Assembly: GCA_051453625.1 (NCBI GenBank)
Contig: JBOZIK010000001.1
Coordinates: 148,618,526 to 148,682,525 of the forward strand
Reading direction: 5' to 3'
Length of the DNA stretch: 64,000 nucleotides
DNA from: Welwitschia mirabilis
Taxonomy: Eukaryota > Gnetophyta > Gnetopsida > Welwitschiales
Shown: positions 1 to 10,740 of the stretch, in pieces
Layout of the letters: each line of letters opens with the position of its first letter
How positions within the stretch are numbered: the stretch's first letter is position 1
Position numbers and translations under genes: made by a program
Notes under the pieces: generated by a model
Told to the model about the DNA's origin: nothing
Database searches by the model: none
The model's input: only the letters and a program-made list of their open reading frames with translations

Positions 1-1249
1 TTTTTTCGCAGTATGTAATTTTTACAAAAATCCTTTTTTAGATGCAAGCCAAAAAAAGCTTTATTATTAATTATTCAAATCCTTTACAGTTTACTTTGGA
101 AGAAGTTTTGGTTGGTATTAATAGATTGGCTAATGGAAAGTTCGTGGATTCAACTGGTTTATACACTAAGCTAATTAAGTGTGTTGGAGATCCATTTCAC
201 AAATTGGAAAAAATTAAATCTTGCAATGACAAATAGATTGAATCAGGAATGGGCAATAAGCAAGGTAGTTTTGCTATTCAAGAAAGGAGACAAGAATGAT
301 CTAAATAATTATAGAATGATAGTGGTAAGTAACTTTTTTGCAAAGATTTTTAGCACACTTCTTGAATAGACAATTGGTAGTTAGGCAAAAGTAAATAATA
401 TTAGGAAAATTTGCCAAGTGGGGTTTTACTAAAATCATTCCACTATTGATCATTTGCTTATGCTAAGGCATTGCATGGATTTTGTTAAAAAGCCAAACAA
501 AAAATTTTTTGTTTATTTTATTTATTTTTCTAAAGTTATAATTTAGTGTATCGTATAAAATTATGAATGCAGCTCAATCATCTTGAAATTCCTCTTGATA
601 TTTTTTTCTTTTATTCAAATATTATATGAAGAGGTTCTAATTGAAATAAAAGACTTTAATTAAAAAAGATGTTTTAAATTTTTCTTCATGATCGGAGTAA
701 AATAGGGATTCCCTCTTTCTCCAACACTCTTTGGTCTCTTCATTGATGGGTTACAAGATTGGTTCTATGAAGAACATAATTACTATACTCTTAAGATAGA
801 ATCATTAGCAGTATAGTTGCTCCTTTATGTAGATGATGCAGCTTTGAATTCTACTTCAGAAACAAGAATGAAAAACATACTTCAAAAATTGGAAAAATTT
901 TTCTAATCCTCCAATTTGATAATAGATAAATTAAAAAAAAATCAAATTGATGACTTGGAAAACCAAGAATACTTAATTTTAATGGGGAGAAAATTGAAAT
1001 AGTAGGAGATTTTTAATACTTGGACCTTTGATACTTTAATAACTACAAATGGGATAGATGCATTAAAGAGAGAATAGCAAGTGAAATTAAATATTTCTCT
1101 ACTATAAAAACTAAATGTAGTTCATTGGGGATTTAGGCTTGGTAGATTTGCAAATAAGTTTTTCAATCCATAATGTATCCTACTATTTTGTATGGATGCC
1201 TAGTTTAGGTGCTAGTTATAAGTGAAAGAAATTAAAAAATTATTGCAAA
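1..1249 (+). mobile_element. Decayed LINE, copy 1 (RT domain, 3' part)
   Basis: This is a remnant of a non-LTR retrotransposon reverse transcriptase reading rightwards through several broken frames. Visible blocks, in order: a segment ending LANGKFVDSTGLYTKLIK (start of RT), LLFKKGDKNDLNNYR (181-369), a 'FVYFIYFSK' block where the family has the DFxKAFD motif, GVK*GFPLSPTLFGLFIDG near 690-750, and the catalytic LLLYVDDAAL block near 815-850. The thumb block (PTILYGC-like) follows near 1180-1200. Stops and frameshifts are frequent, so it is not functional. No endonuclease domain is seen because the window begins inside the element. The YVDD and SPTLFG forms differ from common angiosperm L1 elements. 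Confidence 0.85.
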
Positions 1250-1349
1250 NNNNNNNNNNNNNNNNNNNNNNNNNNNNNNNNNNNNNNNNNNNNNNNNNNN
1301 NNNNNNNNNNNNNNNNNNNNNNNNNNNNNNNNNNNNNNNNNNNNNNNNN
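1250..1349. other. Assembly gap (100 N)
   Basis: This is a run of 100 N, a conventional placeholder for unknown length. The sequence to its right resumes about 870 bases earlier in the LINE than where the left side stopped, so the two sides are paralogous copies rather than one continuous element. Confidence 0.95.
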
Positions 1350-2710
1350 AGAATATTGATAATTAACAAGAAGTAAATAATATTAGAACAATTTTCCAAG
1401 TAGATTTTCATCAAAATCATTACACTATTAATCATTTTCTTATGATGAGGCATCATATAGATTTTGCAAAAAATTCAAGTGAAAAAAATTTTGTTTGTTT
1501 TATTAATTTTTTGAAATCTTATTATTCAGTGAATCATACAAAATTATAGATGTGGCTTAATCATATTGAAATTTCTCTTGACCTTCTTGCTACTATTGAA
1601 AGATTATATGAAGAGGTTACAATAGAAATAAAAAAGATGTTCTGAATTTTGCTCTATGGTAGAATTAAAATAAGGATGTCCTCTCTCTCTAACACTCCTT
1701 GCTCTCTTTACTGATGAGTTACAAGATCAGCTTTATAAACAACATAATTACTATGCTATTAAGATAGAATTATTTGTAGTCCAATTGCTTCCTTATGTAG
1801 ATGATGTAGCTTTGATTTCTACTTTGGAAATAAGTATGAAAAAAATACGTCAAAAATTAAAATTTTTTTCCCAATCCTCTGATTTAATAGTAAATATTAA
1901 AAATCTAAATTAATGATTTGAGACACAAGAATAGCCAATTCGATTTTAAATTCAATAAGAAGAAAATTGAAAGAGTAGAAGCTTTTCGATACTTTGATCT
2001 TTGTTACTCTATTAACTATAGATGGGACAAATGCATTAAATAGAGGATAGTAGATGGAAGTAAAGATTTCTATGTTATAAAAAATAAATGTAGTTCACTA
2101 GGGATTTGGGCTTGACAAGTTTACAAATAGGTTTTTCAATTCATTATTTATCCCACTGTTTCATGTGGATGTCTAGTTTAGAGGCCAACTATATGTGAAA
2201 GAAATTAGAAAGATATTAAGAGAGTGTAAAAATTATTCTTTCTAAATGAACTTAAGGTAAAGATTCTAACACCATATCCTATGATCTTATTAGGATGTGA
2301 TCTTTTACGCATTAAAGCCAAATCCATATGTTAATTTTGTGCTAACACTTTAAAGCTAATGGAAGTAAAGCAATTGAAATTTTCAAGAGTAGTTCTTAAA
2401 GCTATAAAAAAGAAATGATGATATTTTTAGAAAATGCAATGGCTACAAAAGTGGAATATTTCTTAGGAGAATGTCCAAATCAATTTCACCAAGATTCCTA
2501 GTTTCATCAAACAATATGTCCTAATAAAATTATGAACAAATGTACAACGCAAGAGGAAGTTTTATTTTGAGCATATTCACCACAATAGATTTGATTTACC
2601 AGTTCACTATCTCATAACAAAAATTTCAATGAAGATGTGTAGCCTTATTAGCAATGTTTGATTAAGTTTACATTGTCTTAGAATTGGAAGTGGAATATGG
2701 AATAGCATGC
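1350..2710 (+). mobile_element. Decayed LINE, copy 2 (RT through C-terminus)
   Basis: This second copy of the same LINE family starts at the equivalent of base ~360 of copy 1 and continues further. The blocks repeat in order: the HHRIDFAKN-like block, the LYEEV block, the LLPYVDDVALIS catalytic block near 1790-1815, the thumb with an HCGCLV-like block near 2150-2180, and then PYPMILLGCDLL-like text near 2270-2300. After that comes a C-terminal region with FDLPVHYL and LRIGSGIWN, the usual place of the late LINE ORF2 motifs, ending near 2700. It is broken by many stops and indels. No poly(A) tail or target duplication is recognisable. Confidence 0.82.
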
Positions 2711-3082
2711 CCAAATAAGAGTGAATAATCCCCCTCTTTTTTTTTCTTTCTTTAAAAAAAGCATTATCTTAAATGAAAAAAATTATAGAGGAGGGCAAAA
2801 CCACCCTATTCTAAGGGGTATAAGAAATCTGATTGGTAAAGCCAGCCTGCAAAATTCACATGAACTTACTAGATACAAAGTAAAATCAGGAGCGAAAACA
2901 TCCAAACTACTAAAATTAACATAGAACTAGAAGAAGATAATACAACACTATAGATAATTAGGAAGAGCACATGATTAATATTCCCTATAGTTGGAAAAGA
3001 GGTTTCCATGATGGTGCTAAACCAGAAATGATCCCATTTCACCTATTAAAACCTCAAAAACCTAATTTACTTCTCTGAATTC
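2711..3082. other. Unassigned AT-rich DNA
   Basis: A short open frame at 2721-2924 has no recognisable motif. No repeat boundary or RNA gene is seen. Confidence 0.5.
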
Positions 3083-3301
3083 CTATACTCCTATTTGTTT
3101 CTTGTCAGGATGCAGTCTAAGAGCCTTCTTGTGGTAACTTAACTTAACAACATGTAGTTGAGATCTATGTAAAATTCCTAGTGTTAAGAAGGGACATCTT
3201 TTTAAACCATAAATTCTTGCTAGTAGGACTTCTGTTCTCGTGTGGTCCATATCAATGTCCTCATAAGGCTCTTGATTTTCTTCTTTAGAGGAGGAATCCA
3301 A
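3083..3301 (-). pseudogene. DnaJ (J-domain) protein fragment
   Basis: The minus strand is open for 72 codons. Its second half resembles the J domain of plant class-III DnaJ proteins: YHKKALRLHPDKK is close to the family's helix II and the diagnostic His-Pro-Asp loop, with HPD at 3104-3112. The HPD loop is what stimulates Hsp70 ATPase activity. The first half is acidic (SSSKEENQEPYEDIDMDH), like the leader that often precedes this J domain. The usual L-Y-x-V-L-G-V start of helix I is only partly kept (TLGI). The frame stops seven codons after HPD, so helices III and IV and the rest of the protein are missing. It is a captured or retroposed fragment, or a lone exon; a functional gene is unlikely. 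Confidence 0.6.
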
Positions 3302-4350
3302 TTAGAATTAGGAATTTGACTCCTGACTATGGTAGGGGCTACCTTCTACGTTTTGAGGGGAGGCCTTATGATCTTCCTCTAAAGGCCTTTATTCTTGGGC
3401 TTCGACTAGGGGTTCTTCTTAAACTACCTCTTCCTACACCCGAGGCAGAATCGCTTCCTCTACCTAAACTTTCTAGGGTGAAGCTACTTCTTTCTAAGAA
3501 TGAGGGCTTCCTAGCTCAGTATCCCTCTCATATTAGGAAACATCATTAAACTTGGGCCTTTCCTTCTTTTTTTTTTCCCTTGGAAGGCATCTCCTTGGAA
3601 GTCCTTCATCGAGAAGAAGGAGGAGGGTGATCTCCCTCACACTCGGATCCCTTGTAACTCTTCAAAGGGCCATGATAAGACCTAAATGCCTTGTAGAATC
3701 TTTCCATTATAAATCCTAAATGAAAAAGTGAGAAATATTAACTTGATATCCTAAGCCTAAGGCCTTAAAAAAGGAAAATGTAGCCTTGACAGCTTCAAAC
3801 AATAGTCAGTCTGAATAAAGTAATAGTCAATCATCTCAAACCCTAAGCCCCATGGTGTTGGAAGTGCCTTGTTACTGATATGACCACTAAATAGCTTTGG
3901 AACACCTCCTAAAAAGAAATGGAAGACCTCTCACTACCCTTTGCTTTTGAGAGGGATTCTTTCCCCTACTGCAGAAATGTCCAATAGATAAAAAATGGAG
4001 TCTTCTATAATCTTAATTGAAATTCTTTTGAATGTGATTCTTTGACCTCTCTATCTTCTTTAAAATAGAGTGATATTGGGCTTTGATTCTTCTTTTAGCT
4101 TATGCAATAGAGCCCTCCATCCTAGGGCTTGCACCCTATCTTAGAGTGCAAGGCATCCTTTAAACAAGCTTAGGTCTAATGGTTTGATTATTGGAGTAGC
4201 CCTCATAGTTGCCTTGAATTGAAAATGGTACCATTTGATCTTTATGATGATGTTTATAGGAAATGGAAGGGTGGAGTTATTGAATATCACTTTGTTATGT
4301 GTATGCTAGATCTACCATAAAATCAGGTGTATTCCATCCTTTTTACACAT
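3302..4350. other. Unassigned region next to the J-domain fragment
   Basis: Slightly more GC-rich than the surroundings. A 77-codon open frame on the plus strand (3316-3549) is rich in Leu, Pro and Gly and has no recognisable domain. On the minus strand the same bases give Arg/Ser/Gly-rich text with stops. Between 3560 and 4350 there are stretches that look like decayed coding sequence, but no family could be named. Confidence 0.45.
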
Positions 4351-4600
4351 CACTATAAAAAATATAGGTTTTTAAGCCATTCATTTAAGTAAACGCCTTT
4401 ATTTTAGGGCTTTTTAAGGCATTTAGTTTAATAAGTGCCTTGAAAAAAAAAATGATAACATTTTAAGGCATTTGTTTAAAAAAAAAGGCCTTAAAAATCC
4501 TCCACATTATTTTTAAGGCATTTATTAAAACAATCCTTATAAATTCACACAATTTTAAGGCATTTATAAGGAAAAACGCCTTAAAACCTACTTTTAAAGA
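4351..4600 (+). mobile_element. Probable CACTA-type DNA transposon terminus with subterminal repeats
   Basis: CACTATAAAA at 4351, followed by a T-rich 'GGTTTTTAAG' stretch, has the form of plant CACTA (En/Spm) terminal inverted repeats. It is followed to about 4590 by at least seven copies of a short motif, TTAAGGCATTT or its complement (AAACGCCTT, AAGTGCCTT), in both orientations. Arrays of short subterminal repeats are where the transposase binds in this superfamily. No transposase is seen and the other terminus was not found, so this may be a truncated or non-autonomous element. Confidence 0.55.
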
Positions 4601-4647
4601 AAATTCTAAAACCCTAACAATATAGTTGCACCTGTTGAAAAACCTTT

Positions 4648-4700
4648 GCATGTTTACACCCATTGCAAAAAGGATGCATGTTTACACCCATTGCAAAAAC
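4648..4700 (+). repeat. Two-unit 28-bp direct repeat
   Basis: Unit 1 starts at 4648 and unit 2 at 4676. Both begin GCATGTTTACACCCATTGCA and are identical over the shared 25 bases. It lies just inside the probable CACTA end and looks like a recent slippage duplication. Confidence 0.8.
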
Positions 4701-6794
4701 GACACAAAACCTTCACACGTCAGCAGTCGAAAACATTTTTCTGTGTTGAGTTGTCTTCACCCATCCTATGTGCTTGTACAATCAACCTGCATAAAATTCG
4801 CCATCTTGCTTTAAGAATCGGCCATCCTACATCTGCAATCTCATAGCTTTTAGCTAGTGGAATTATTGATGCTGTCAGTAACACTTGTAATTCTCTACTA
4901 GCATGTCTTACTTCATCATTGTGTAAAGTAAGCTATTATTAGATCTTTAGTTTTTACAGTTACCATTGCCTGATGTTTGAAGAAAGAAATTGGGCCAAAG
5001 TTGTTGCAGTTAGCATTGCAATCTTTCTTACATTATTTTTCCATTTCATCTTGATGCTCTCTCCTCTTTGATAGCTTCCGGTCCTCCCTCTACACATTTG
5101 TAAATGTTCTTTTTGATTAACATTTATCTAAAATCAGTGCATTCCCCTCTCTTATCCTTTCATTCTATCCATTAGCATGTATCTCATTCTTTCTGTGAGT
5201 GTTTTACCAAACTTTATTGCATAGGATTCGATAGACATGTTAGAACTTTTTTAAAAACTTTCTTTAACATTTTGTTTAAGATGGTTTTGACTCAAGTTGT
5301 AGATGTTATGATTACTCTACCTACCTAATAACGAAAAACCCAAAGTGATAAAAATTTATAAAAAATATTTGAAAATGTAAAATTTACTGCTAGAGTTTAC
5401 TTTAGATTTTATTTCAAAGAGATAAAATAAGATTGTTCAAGCTCAAACCGGAAATGTTTACAGGTAATCAGACTAAGTTTCATTACCCATGCTCTATGCT
5501 TTTCAGTAAATGGAATAATCAAATTAGATAATGGATATCATCAATTCTAAGATGCTTATTCTTAAGCATACCCCTTCTCCAATTCTGATAGGACCTAACA
5601 ACTAGTTGATGCAATCCAAACACATGTTTCACAGTTCCTTTTTGTTATTCACAAAGTAATCTTATTAATGAAAAAATGAAATTAGTAATGACTACTATAG
5701 ATTTTCTATATGATATCATTGGAAGTTAATATTATATGCATGTCTTTATTAAGAATGAACAAAGTTTCACATTAACTATACAGAAGACGTTTTGTACATC
5801 AATTGTGGAGTAAGCAAATTTTGTGAGGATTTTAATGCAACTCATCAAGAAGTGATTTCAAATCATAACTAGTAAACACTTTTCAAAGAAATCCATCCAA
5901 TTAAATAGTCAAGCTGATGCTGATTATGTTACAAATTCTATTCATGGGACCTCAACTTTATGATTCAAGTTTGAATAGCAGTATAAATATGTGTAAATAA
6001 AAAGCTAAAGTGGTACTTTATTATTGTTGAATCTATCAATGTTAGCAATAGTAAGAATACATAAGGGATAAACACTTAAATTAGGCTAGTTGATTATCTA
6101 ATTTTTTGTTGGCAACAAAGGTTTGAAACTTTTTATTGATATAAAATAAATCATAAGACTCATGAGGCAATAAAAGAGAGTAATTGAAAAATTCATAGAA
6201 GTTGAGTAAGAAATGCTAATGAAGAACTAGAATTGAGAACTATAAAAGATGTCTATAATTAAGAAGATCAAAAGAAACAAGAAAGCATTTGTTATTAGAT
6301 ACCATGAGAAAGATAGTTTATGCATAAGCCTTTAAGCATGTTCATGGTGATGCAGTTTACTAGGTAATCTTTTGTAGATGTTAAGTAGCATCCATTCCTT
6401 CCTTGTTTCTCTGCATATCCCTGTGTGGTAACTAGTAAAGCTTTCTGCTTATCCTTGATTCCCTATAATAAGGATTTTATTTATTTTTTTATTGAATATT
6501 ATATTAAAACTACTCATAGTTTATTTTGATGGAATAAATATTCCAACACTAAAATAGTTTGTATGATGCCATGGAAGGTTAGAAATGCAAAAAGCTTTGT
6601 ATAATAATATGTAAATAGATGATAATTTAATGCATATGAATCCTCTTTTAGAAGTTTAAAAACACTAGAAATAATCATATACAAATAAGAGTATTCATTA
6701 TGCCTCATGGCTTTAATTCATTACAAAGTATCACATGTTTTATTTCTTACAGTTTAATGATATATTTCAATATTTTCTTATGAGTTTTGGTATT
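4701..6794. other. Unassigned AT-rich DNA, possibly intronic
   Basis: No coding motif, LTR or tRNA-like unit was recognised. Short open frames here are chance. If the hydrolase exon downstream belongs to a real locus, part of this could be intron. A pyrimidine-rich stretch ending TTTCTTACAG at about 6750 looks like a splice acceptor but is not followed by matching coding sequence. Confidence 0.4.
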
Positions 6795-6991
6795 TTTCCA
6801 TTTGTTTTGGCCAAGATGTCCACCTCACTTAGTAGATTATGTTGATGGGTCAGATGGACTAGGAAATACCTTCCCTCCTCCTCCAAAAGCTAAGAAAATA
6901 CCAAAAAATTCTTATGAGTTTCTTATGGATAAGATATCCAAATACCTAGGGGAGGTGATTATTCTGGCACTGGGGTCACTGACAAAGATTG
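6795..6991 (+). pseudogene. Uridine/nucleoside hydrolase exon fragment (URH-like)
   Basis: One frame reads VDYVDGSDGLGNTFPPPPK and then EFLMDKISKYLGEVIILALG. These match, in order and spacing, the central part of plant inosine-uridine-type nucleoside hydrolases: the DGLGN-FPPP segment, then the EFL...PGEV.ALGPLTN strand-helix unit. The family splits uridine and other nucleosides into base plus ribose in the cytosol or apoplast. The clear match starts at about 6829, right after a possible AG acceptor (cacctcacttag); the residues before that (HLFWPRCPPHL) do not fit the family. The match stops at SLTK, where family members continue into a conserved LALA stretch, because an LTR start (TGTCATGTCC) follows at 6992. 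No other exon was found and the N-terminal DTDxGxDD metal site is absent. Confidence 0.7.
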
Positions 6992-8580
6992 TGTCATGTC
7001 CACATTTTTTACTTATTTTAAAAAGTTACAAAGAATAAATTTGATGAAATATTTAGAAAGATTTAATTATTTTGAAATCTCTAGCTCATATAAATATTAT
7101 GTTTTTGAGATGCTGTTGTATTACATTATACCTTAGTTCCTTTTATCTTAATTAAAAATATTACTTATAATTTTCAAAAATATTCTTACAGTGGTAATGA
7201 TTTTATTTACTTTCATTTTGTTGCACTTTCTTGAAATTTATGCATTTAAATGTAAATTGTAAAGGATTTTTATTTATTTTCCCTCATTATTATGATTAAA
7301 TATGAAAGTACTATTTTTATATTATTAAAGCACCTGACAGCTAGGCAAGCCTTTATGAGACATTATGAAACTCCCTTTACCCTTGGCTCATGTTGTATCC
7401 TTTCGTATTCTTAAGTTTTGTCACCTTACTCATGTTATCTCACTTTAAATAGAGTCCTTCCTCCCTCAAGTCTAGTTTATTTTCTGAAACAACCTTGCCT
7501 TGAGATATTGGAGCTTAGGAGGTCTAGGAGCTTTGGAACTTAGAAGATCTTCAAAGAGCTCGAACATATACAAGTATGCTTCTATACTTTCGTGCTTCAT
7601 TGTTGGTCCTTTCCTATACATTCTATTATTAAGAACGTTGTGTTTATATTCATGTAAGTTGAATGTTAAATCATGTGATTCTTGATAAAGATAGATTCTA
7701 TTTGATACATGTATTGTCTCCATTTACACTTTTGCTTGATGTCTTGACATTATCTGTTCTTTGTATGATATGATAGCTTATGATTAATCCTTATCATATT
7801 CATCTTATTATCATGCTATTGAAATCTATGGTTTTGAGTTGATATCTTGTGATCAAAGGTTATATTAGTTTCTTAGCATCATTATGTTTAAAACTTATGG
7901 TTATGGATTTCCACAGATCGACAAATGAGGTGGTGGGCTTCACAGATCACTTGTCACGTCCACATTTTTGCTTTTCTTATAAATTTGCAAGTTTATGTTT
8001 AATGAAATATTTGAAAAATATTGAATTNNNNNNNNNNNNNNNNNNNNNNNNNNNNNNNNNNNNNNNNNNNNNNNNNNNNNNNNNNNNNNNNNNNNNNNNN
8101 NNNNNNNNNNNNNNNNNNNNNNNNNNNTAGTGGGCTTCATAGATCGCCAAATGAGACAGTGAAGTTAAATGTTATATGAGAACCACAAATCGCTGAATGA
8201 GGCAGTGAGCTTCACAGATTGCTGAATGAGACAGTGAATGAATGAGATATTTTAATATATGTAATATTCTCATTCATAACTTTAAGATCAATGTTTGTAA
8301 TATATCTTGTTCCTCTTAAAGTCTTTATTCGTCGTCTTATCTTAACTCTAAAAAATCCTTACCAAATTGCTTATTCTTGCTTGGACCATACTGGGAGCTA
8401 TGAGATTTTCACAATTCTCATTCCATACTTTTGTGTGATAGGTGGAAATTGTAGAGTAAATGCTGAAGTCAACATATGCATGTGGAGGATCTTTGATCCA
8501 CTGTTTATGAAAAATCTTGTTAAATAATTGAGATTCTTATTTGTCATAATACTTGTTGTTATATGCCTGAGTTTCATGAG
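6992..8580 (+). mobile_element. Family-B LTR retrotransposon sequence (LTR starts TGTCAYGTCCACA)
   Basis: TGTCATGTCCACATTTTT at 6992 and TGTCACGTCCACATTTTT at about 7950 are followed by related sequence, so two LTR starts of one family lie here about 960 bases apart. The stretch 7140-7690 resembles the A and A' segments near 26990-27400 and 38560-38960: a 'gcacctgacagctagg' block, the pyrimidine-rich block, a TATA-like box (tttaaatagagtcc near 7445) and a 'gagcttagg' leader. The 'accatactgggagctatgag' block near 8385 also recurs at 27970 and 39625. The TGTCAC start and the Met-tRNA-type primer site seen elsewhere in this family suggest a Ty3/Gypsy chromovirus, but no protein domain confirms this. 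Confidence 0.6.
7914..8245 (+). repeat. Short tandem repeat interrupted by a gap
   Basis: A unit of roughly 30 bases with the core CACAGATCG-C-AAATGAG and then GCAGTGGGCTT recurs imperfectly before the gap (7914-7950) and at least three times after it (8128-8245). The 100-N gap at 8028-8127 probably reflects failure to assemble this array. Confidence 0.65.
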
Positions 8581-9086
8581 NNNNNNNNNNNNNNNNNNNN
8601 NNNNNNNNNNNNNNNNNNNNNNNNNNNNNNNNNNNNNNNNNNNNNNNNNNNNNNNNNNNNNNNNNNNNNNNNNNNNNNNNNNNNNNNNNNNNNNNNNNNN
8701 NNNNNNNNNNNNNNNNNNNNNNNNNNNNNNNNNNNNNNNNNNNNNNNNNNNNNNNNNNNNNNNNNNNNNNNNNNNNNNNNNNNNNNNNNNNNNNNNNNNN
8801 NNNNNNNNNNNNNNNNNNNNNNNNNNNNNNNNNNNNNNNNNNNNNNNNNNNNNNNNNNNNNNNNNNNNNNNNNNNNNNNNNNNNNNNNNNNNNNNNNNNN
8901 NNNNNNNNNNNNNNNNNNNNNNNNNNNNNNNNNNNNNNNNNNNNNNNNNNNNNNNNNNNNNNNNNNNNNNNNNNNNNNNNNNNNNNNNNNNNNNNNNNNN
9001 NNNNNNNNNNNNNNNNNNNNNNNNNNNNNNNNNNNNNNNNNNNNNNNNNNNNNNNNNNNNNNNNNNNNNNNNNNNNNNNNNNNNNN
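8581..9086. other. Assembly gap (506 N)
   Basis: Unresolved bases; open frames across it are artefacts. Confidence 0.95.
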
Positions 9087-9483
9087 TTATTTAAATACTA
9101 ACTTAATTGAATAAGTTTTAAAGAGCATTAAAAATTATTTAATAAATGTTATAAATAAATATGCTGAGGGGCATTTGTTTGAAGATCCATTTGTTTTAGG
9201 CAAAAATTAATGCAGTTGTTTTTTAAAATCTATAGTCTGAATGTGAACTTGAAATATTGGAATTATGCCTCAAATGTAGAATTTAATATCCATTTATTAC
9301 AATGGAACTTCAAGAAAGAGTTATGTGTCTCCCTCCTCCTTTCAAAAATCATTTTAATATTATAATAAATAATCTTGATAAGGGCATTAGTAAGTATTTA
9401 AAATATGATCAAATTATATTGAGAAGGGTATTAAAGTCAAGGTTTAAATTAATAACATTTAAATAAAATGTTAGTAATCTAGC
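9087..9483. other. Unassigned AT-rich DNA
   Basis: Nothing recognisable. The right part may be the body of a SINE whose minus-strand tRNA-like head is at 9484-9565. Confidence 0.4.
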
Positions 9484-9565
9484 ACACACAATGGGATTTG
9501 AACCAAAGATTGTAACAATAATTGCCTACAACCATTACACTAACAAGCAATCGCTAGTAGGGACT
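9484..9565 (-). repeat. tRNA-like unit, probable SINE head
   Basis: The minus strand reads TTAGTGTAATGGTTGTAGG, like a Pol III A box, and about 35 bases later GGTTCAAATCCC, a perfect match to the B-box consensus. A full cloverleaf is not convincing, so a tRNA-derived SINE head is more likely than a tRNA gene. AT-rich sequence follows on the 3' side (lower coordinates). Confidence 0.55.
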
Positions 9566-10740
9566 GTTTTTCTTGGCATTTAATCTATGGACTTAAGAGA
9601 ATTCGCCAACGTTTGAATGGGTGTGTGTAGTGGAAGAGGTCACCATGAGGAATGTGATAAATGTGTTTGCGTTCGAAAAGGGGATGGCACCATGAGGGCA
9701 GGCATTAAAATTGTAACAGCTTTCTCCTTTTCATAAGCCCCCTTACCTTCTTTCAATTTTGCCCTTTTTCTGTTACCCTTTTCCTTACGTCAACATTAAA
9801 AGAGATAACGCCAACCACAATTTGGATGTGTTTGGGCATTTTAGATTCATGACAGAATAGGAATGATAAGGAAAAGAAATTGTACAGGCTAACGCTGTAC
9901 TCAACCCAGAACCCAGGAATTTTGAAGTGATTGCTTCCCATCTGATGAGCGTTGGCACTGAATAGCGTGGTTAGATAGAAGTGATTATCAGTAAAGAGAT
10001 AGAGTTTAATGATTTGAAGATTGTCTTAAGAGCATTCAGGGATGTAAGAGCGCAAATAGCTGCAAATGCGTTATTTAAAGATCACATGTTTTTCCTCCCA
10101 AGGATGAAATGAATCTCAAAATTCATTGAAGTTAAAGATCGATGTTGGAAGGAAGAAATCTTAACATCTGATTGATGCACACAAGCTACCGAAGAACAGA
10201 ATCAAAGATTTTACGAATAGAAAGATAGTGAAGATGAATCCTTCAGAAGACCGATTTAGCATCATGCAATTGTGACGTCTCCGACCCATATACTTTCATT
10301 CTGTTCTTCGTATTCGCACAGTTGAATGAGGATTTGAAGCCTCGGGTAGAAATGAAATGCAACTGAAGACTATTTTACCTAGATGGATCGGTGGTTTATT
10401 AGATCGATTTGTCCGACGGGGATGAGGACTTGGCGCCGGGGGGGCGCGGGCTCGGCACCGATAAAGTGTTTTTAGTGAGCTGGCACGGAGTGCTCGGCTA
10501 TTTCAGAGGGACGCCCATGCTTCGAGCCAAACACTCTTATGGCACATGCGGCATATTTTTTTAACAGTTATGGGCAGCAGAGTAAAGCTACCAGTGCCAC
10601 CTGTGACTCGACGGGAATTATGTATTCGAACATAGTTTGGGGTTCTTCTGTTAACCTGATGTGGTAGGATTTTGTATTAGATAGGATTCGGTAGGTTCTC
10701 TCTTCTTCATGTTGCTTCCCAACTGAAAGTTTTTTAATTA
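9566..10740. other. Least decayed region, with a GC island at 10420-10640
   Basis: Base composition rises clearly here and CpG dinucleotides are common, unlike everywhere else in the window. The core at 10422-10463 includes GGCGCCGGGGGGGCGCGGG. Flanking text (9600-9960, 10280-10680) has balanced composition and no repeat partner in the window. An open frame of about 50 codons (10405-10563) spans the core and has no recognisable domain; a 62-codon minus frame (9753-9941) also has none. It could be a low-copy host sequence such as a promoter or 5' exon, or a younger insertion that escaped methylation decay. Confidence 0.5.

Noticed and set aside
3316-3549. 77-codon plus-strand ORF, Leu/Pro-rich
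   Set aside because: No motif; probably due to the pyrimidine-rich composition next to the J-domain fragment.
6514-6708. Minus ORF upstream of the hydrolase exon
   Set aside because: No motif; ordinary AT-rich chance frame.
7914-8245. CRISPR-like alternation of repeats
   Set aside because: Repeats are imperfect and head-to-tail without unique spacers; the DNA is plant and LTR-derived.
8528-9114. Two long open frames (188 and 183 codons)
   Set aside because: Almost entirely N; the few real codons have no motif.
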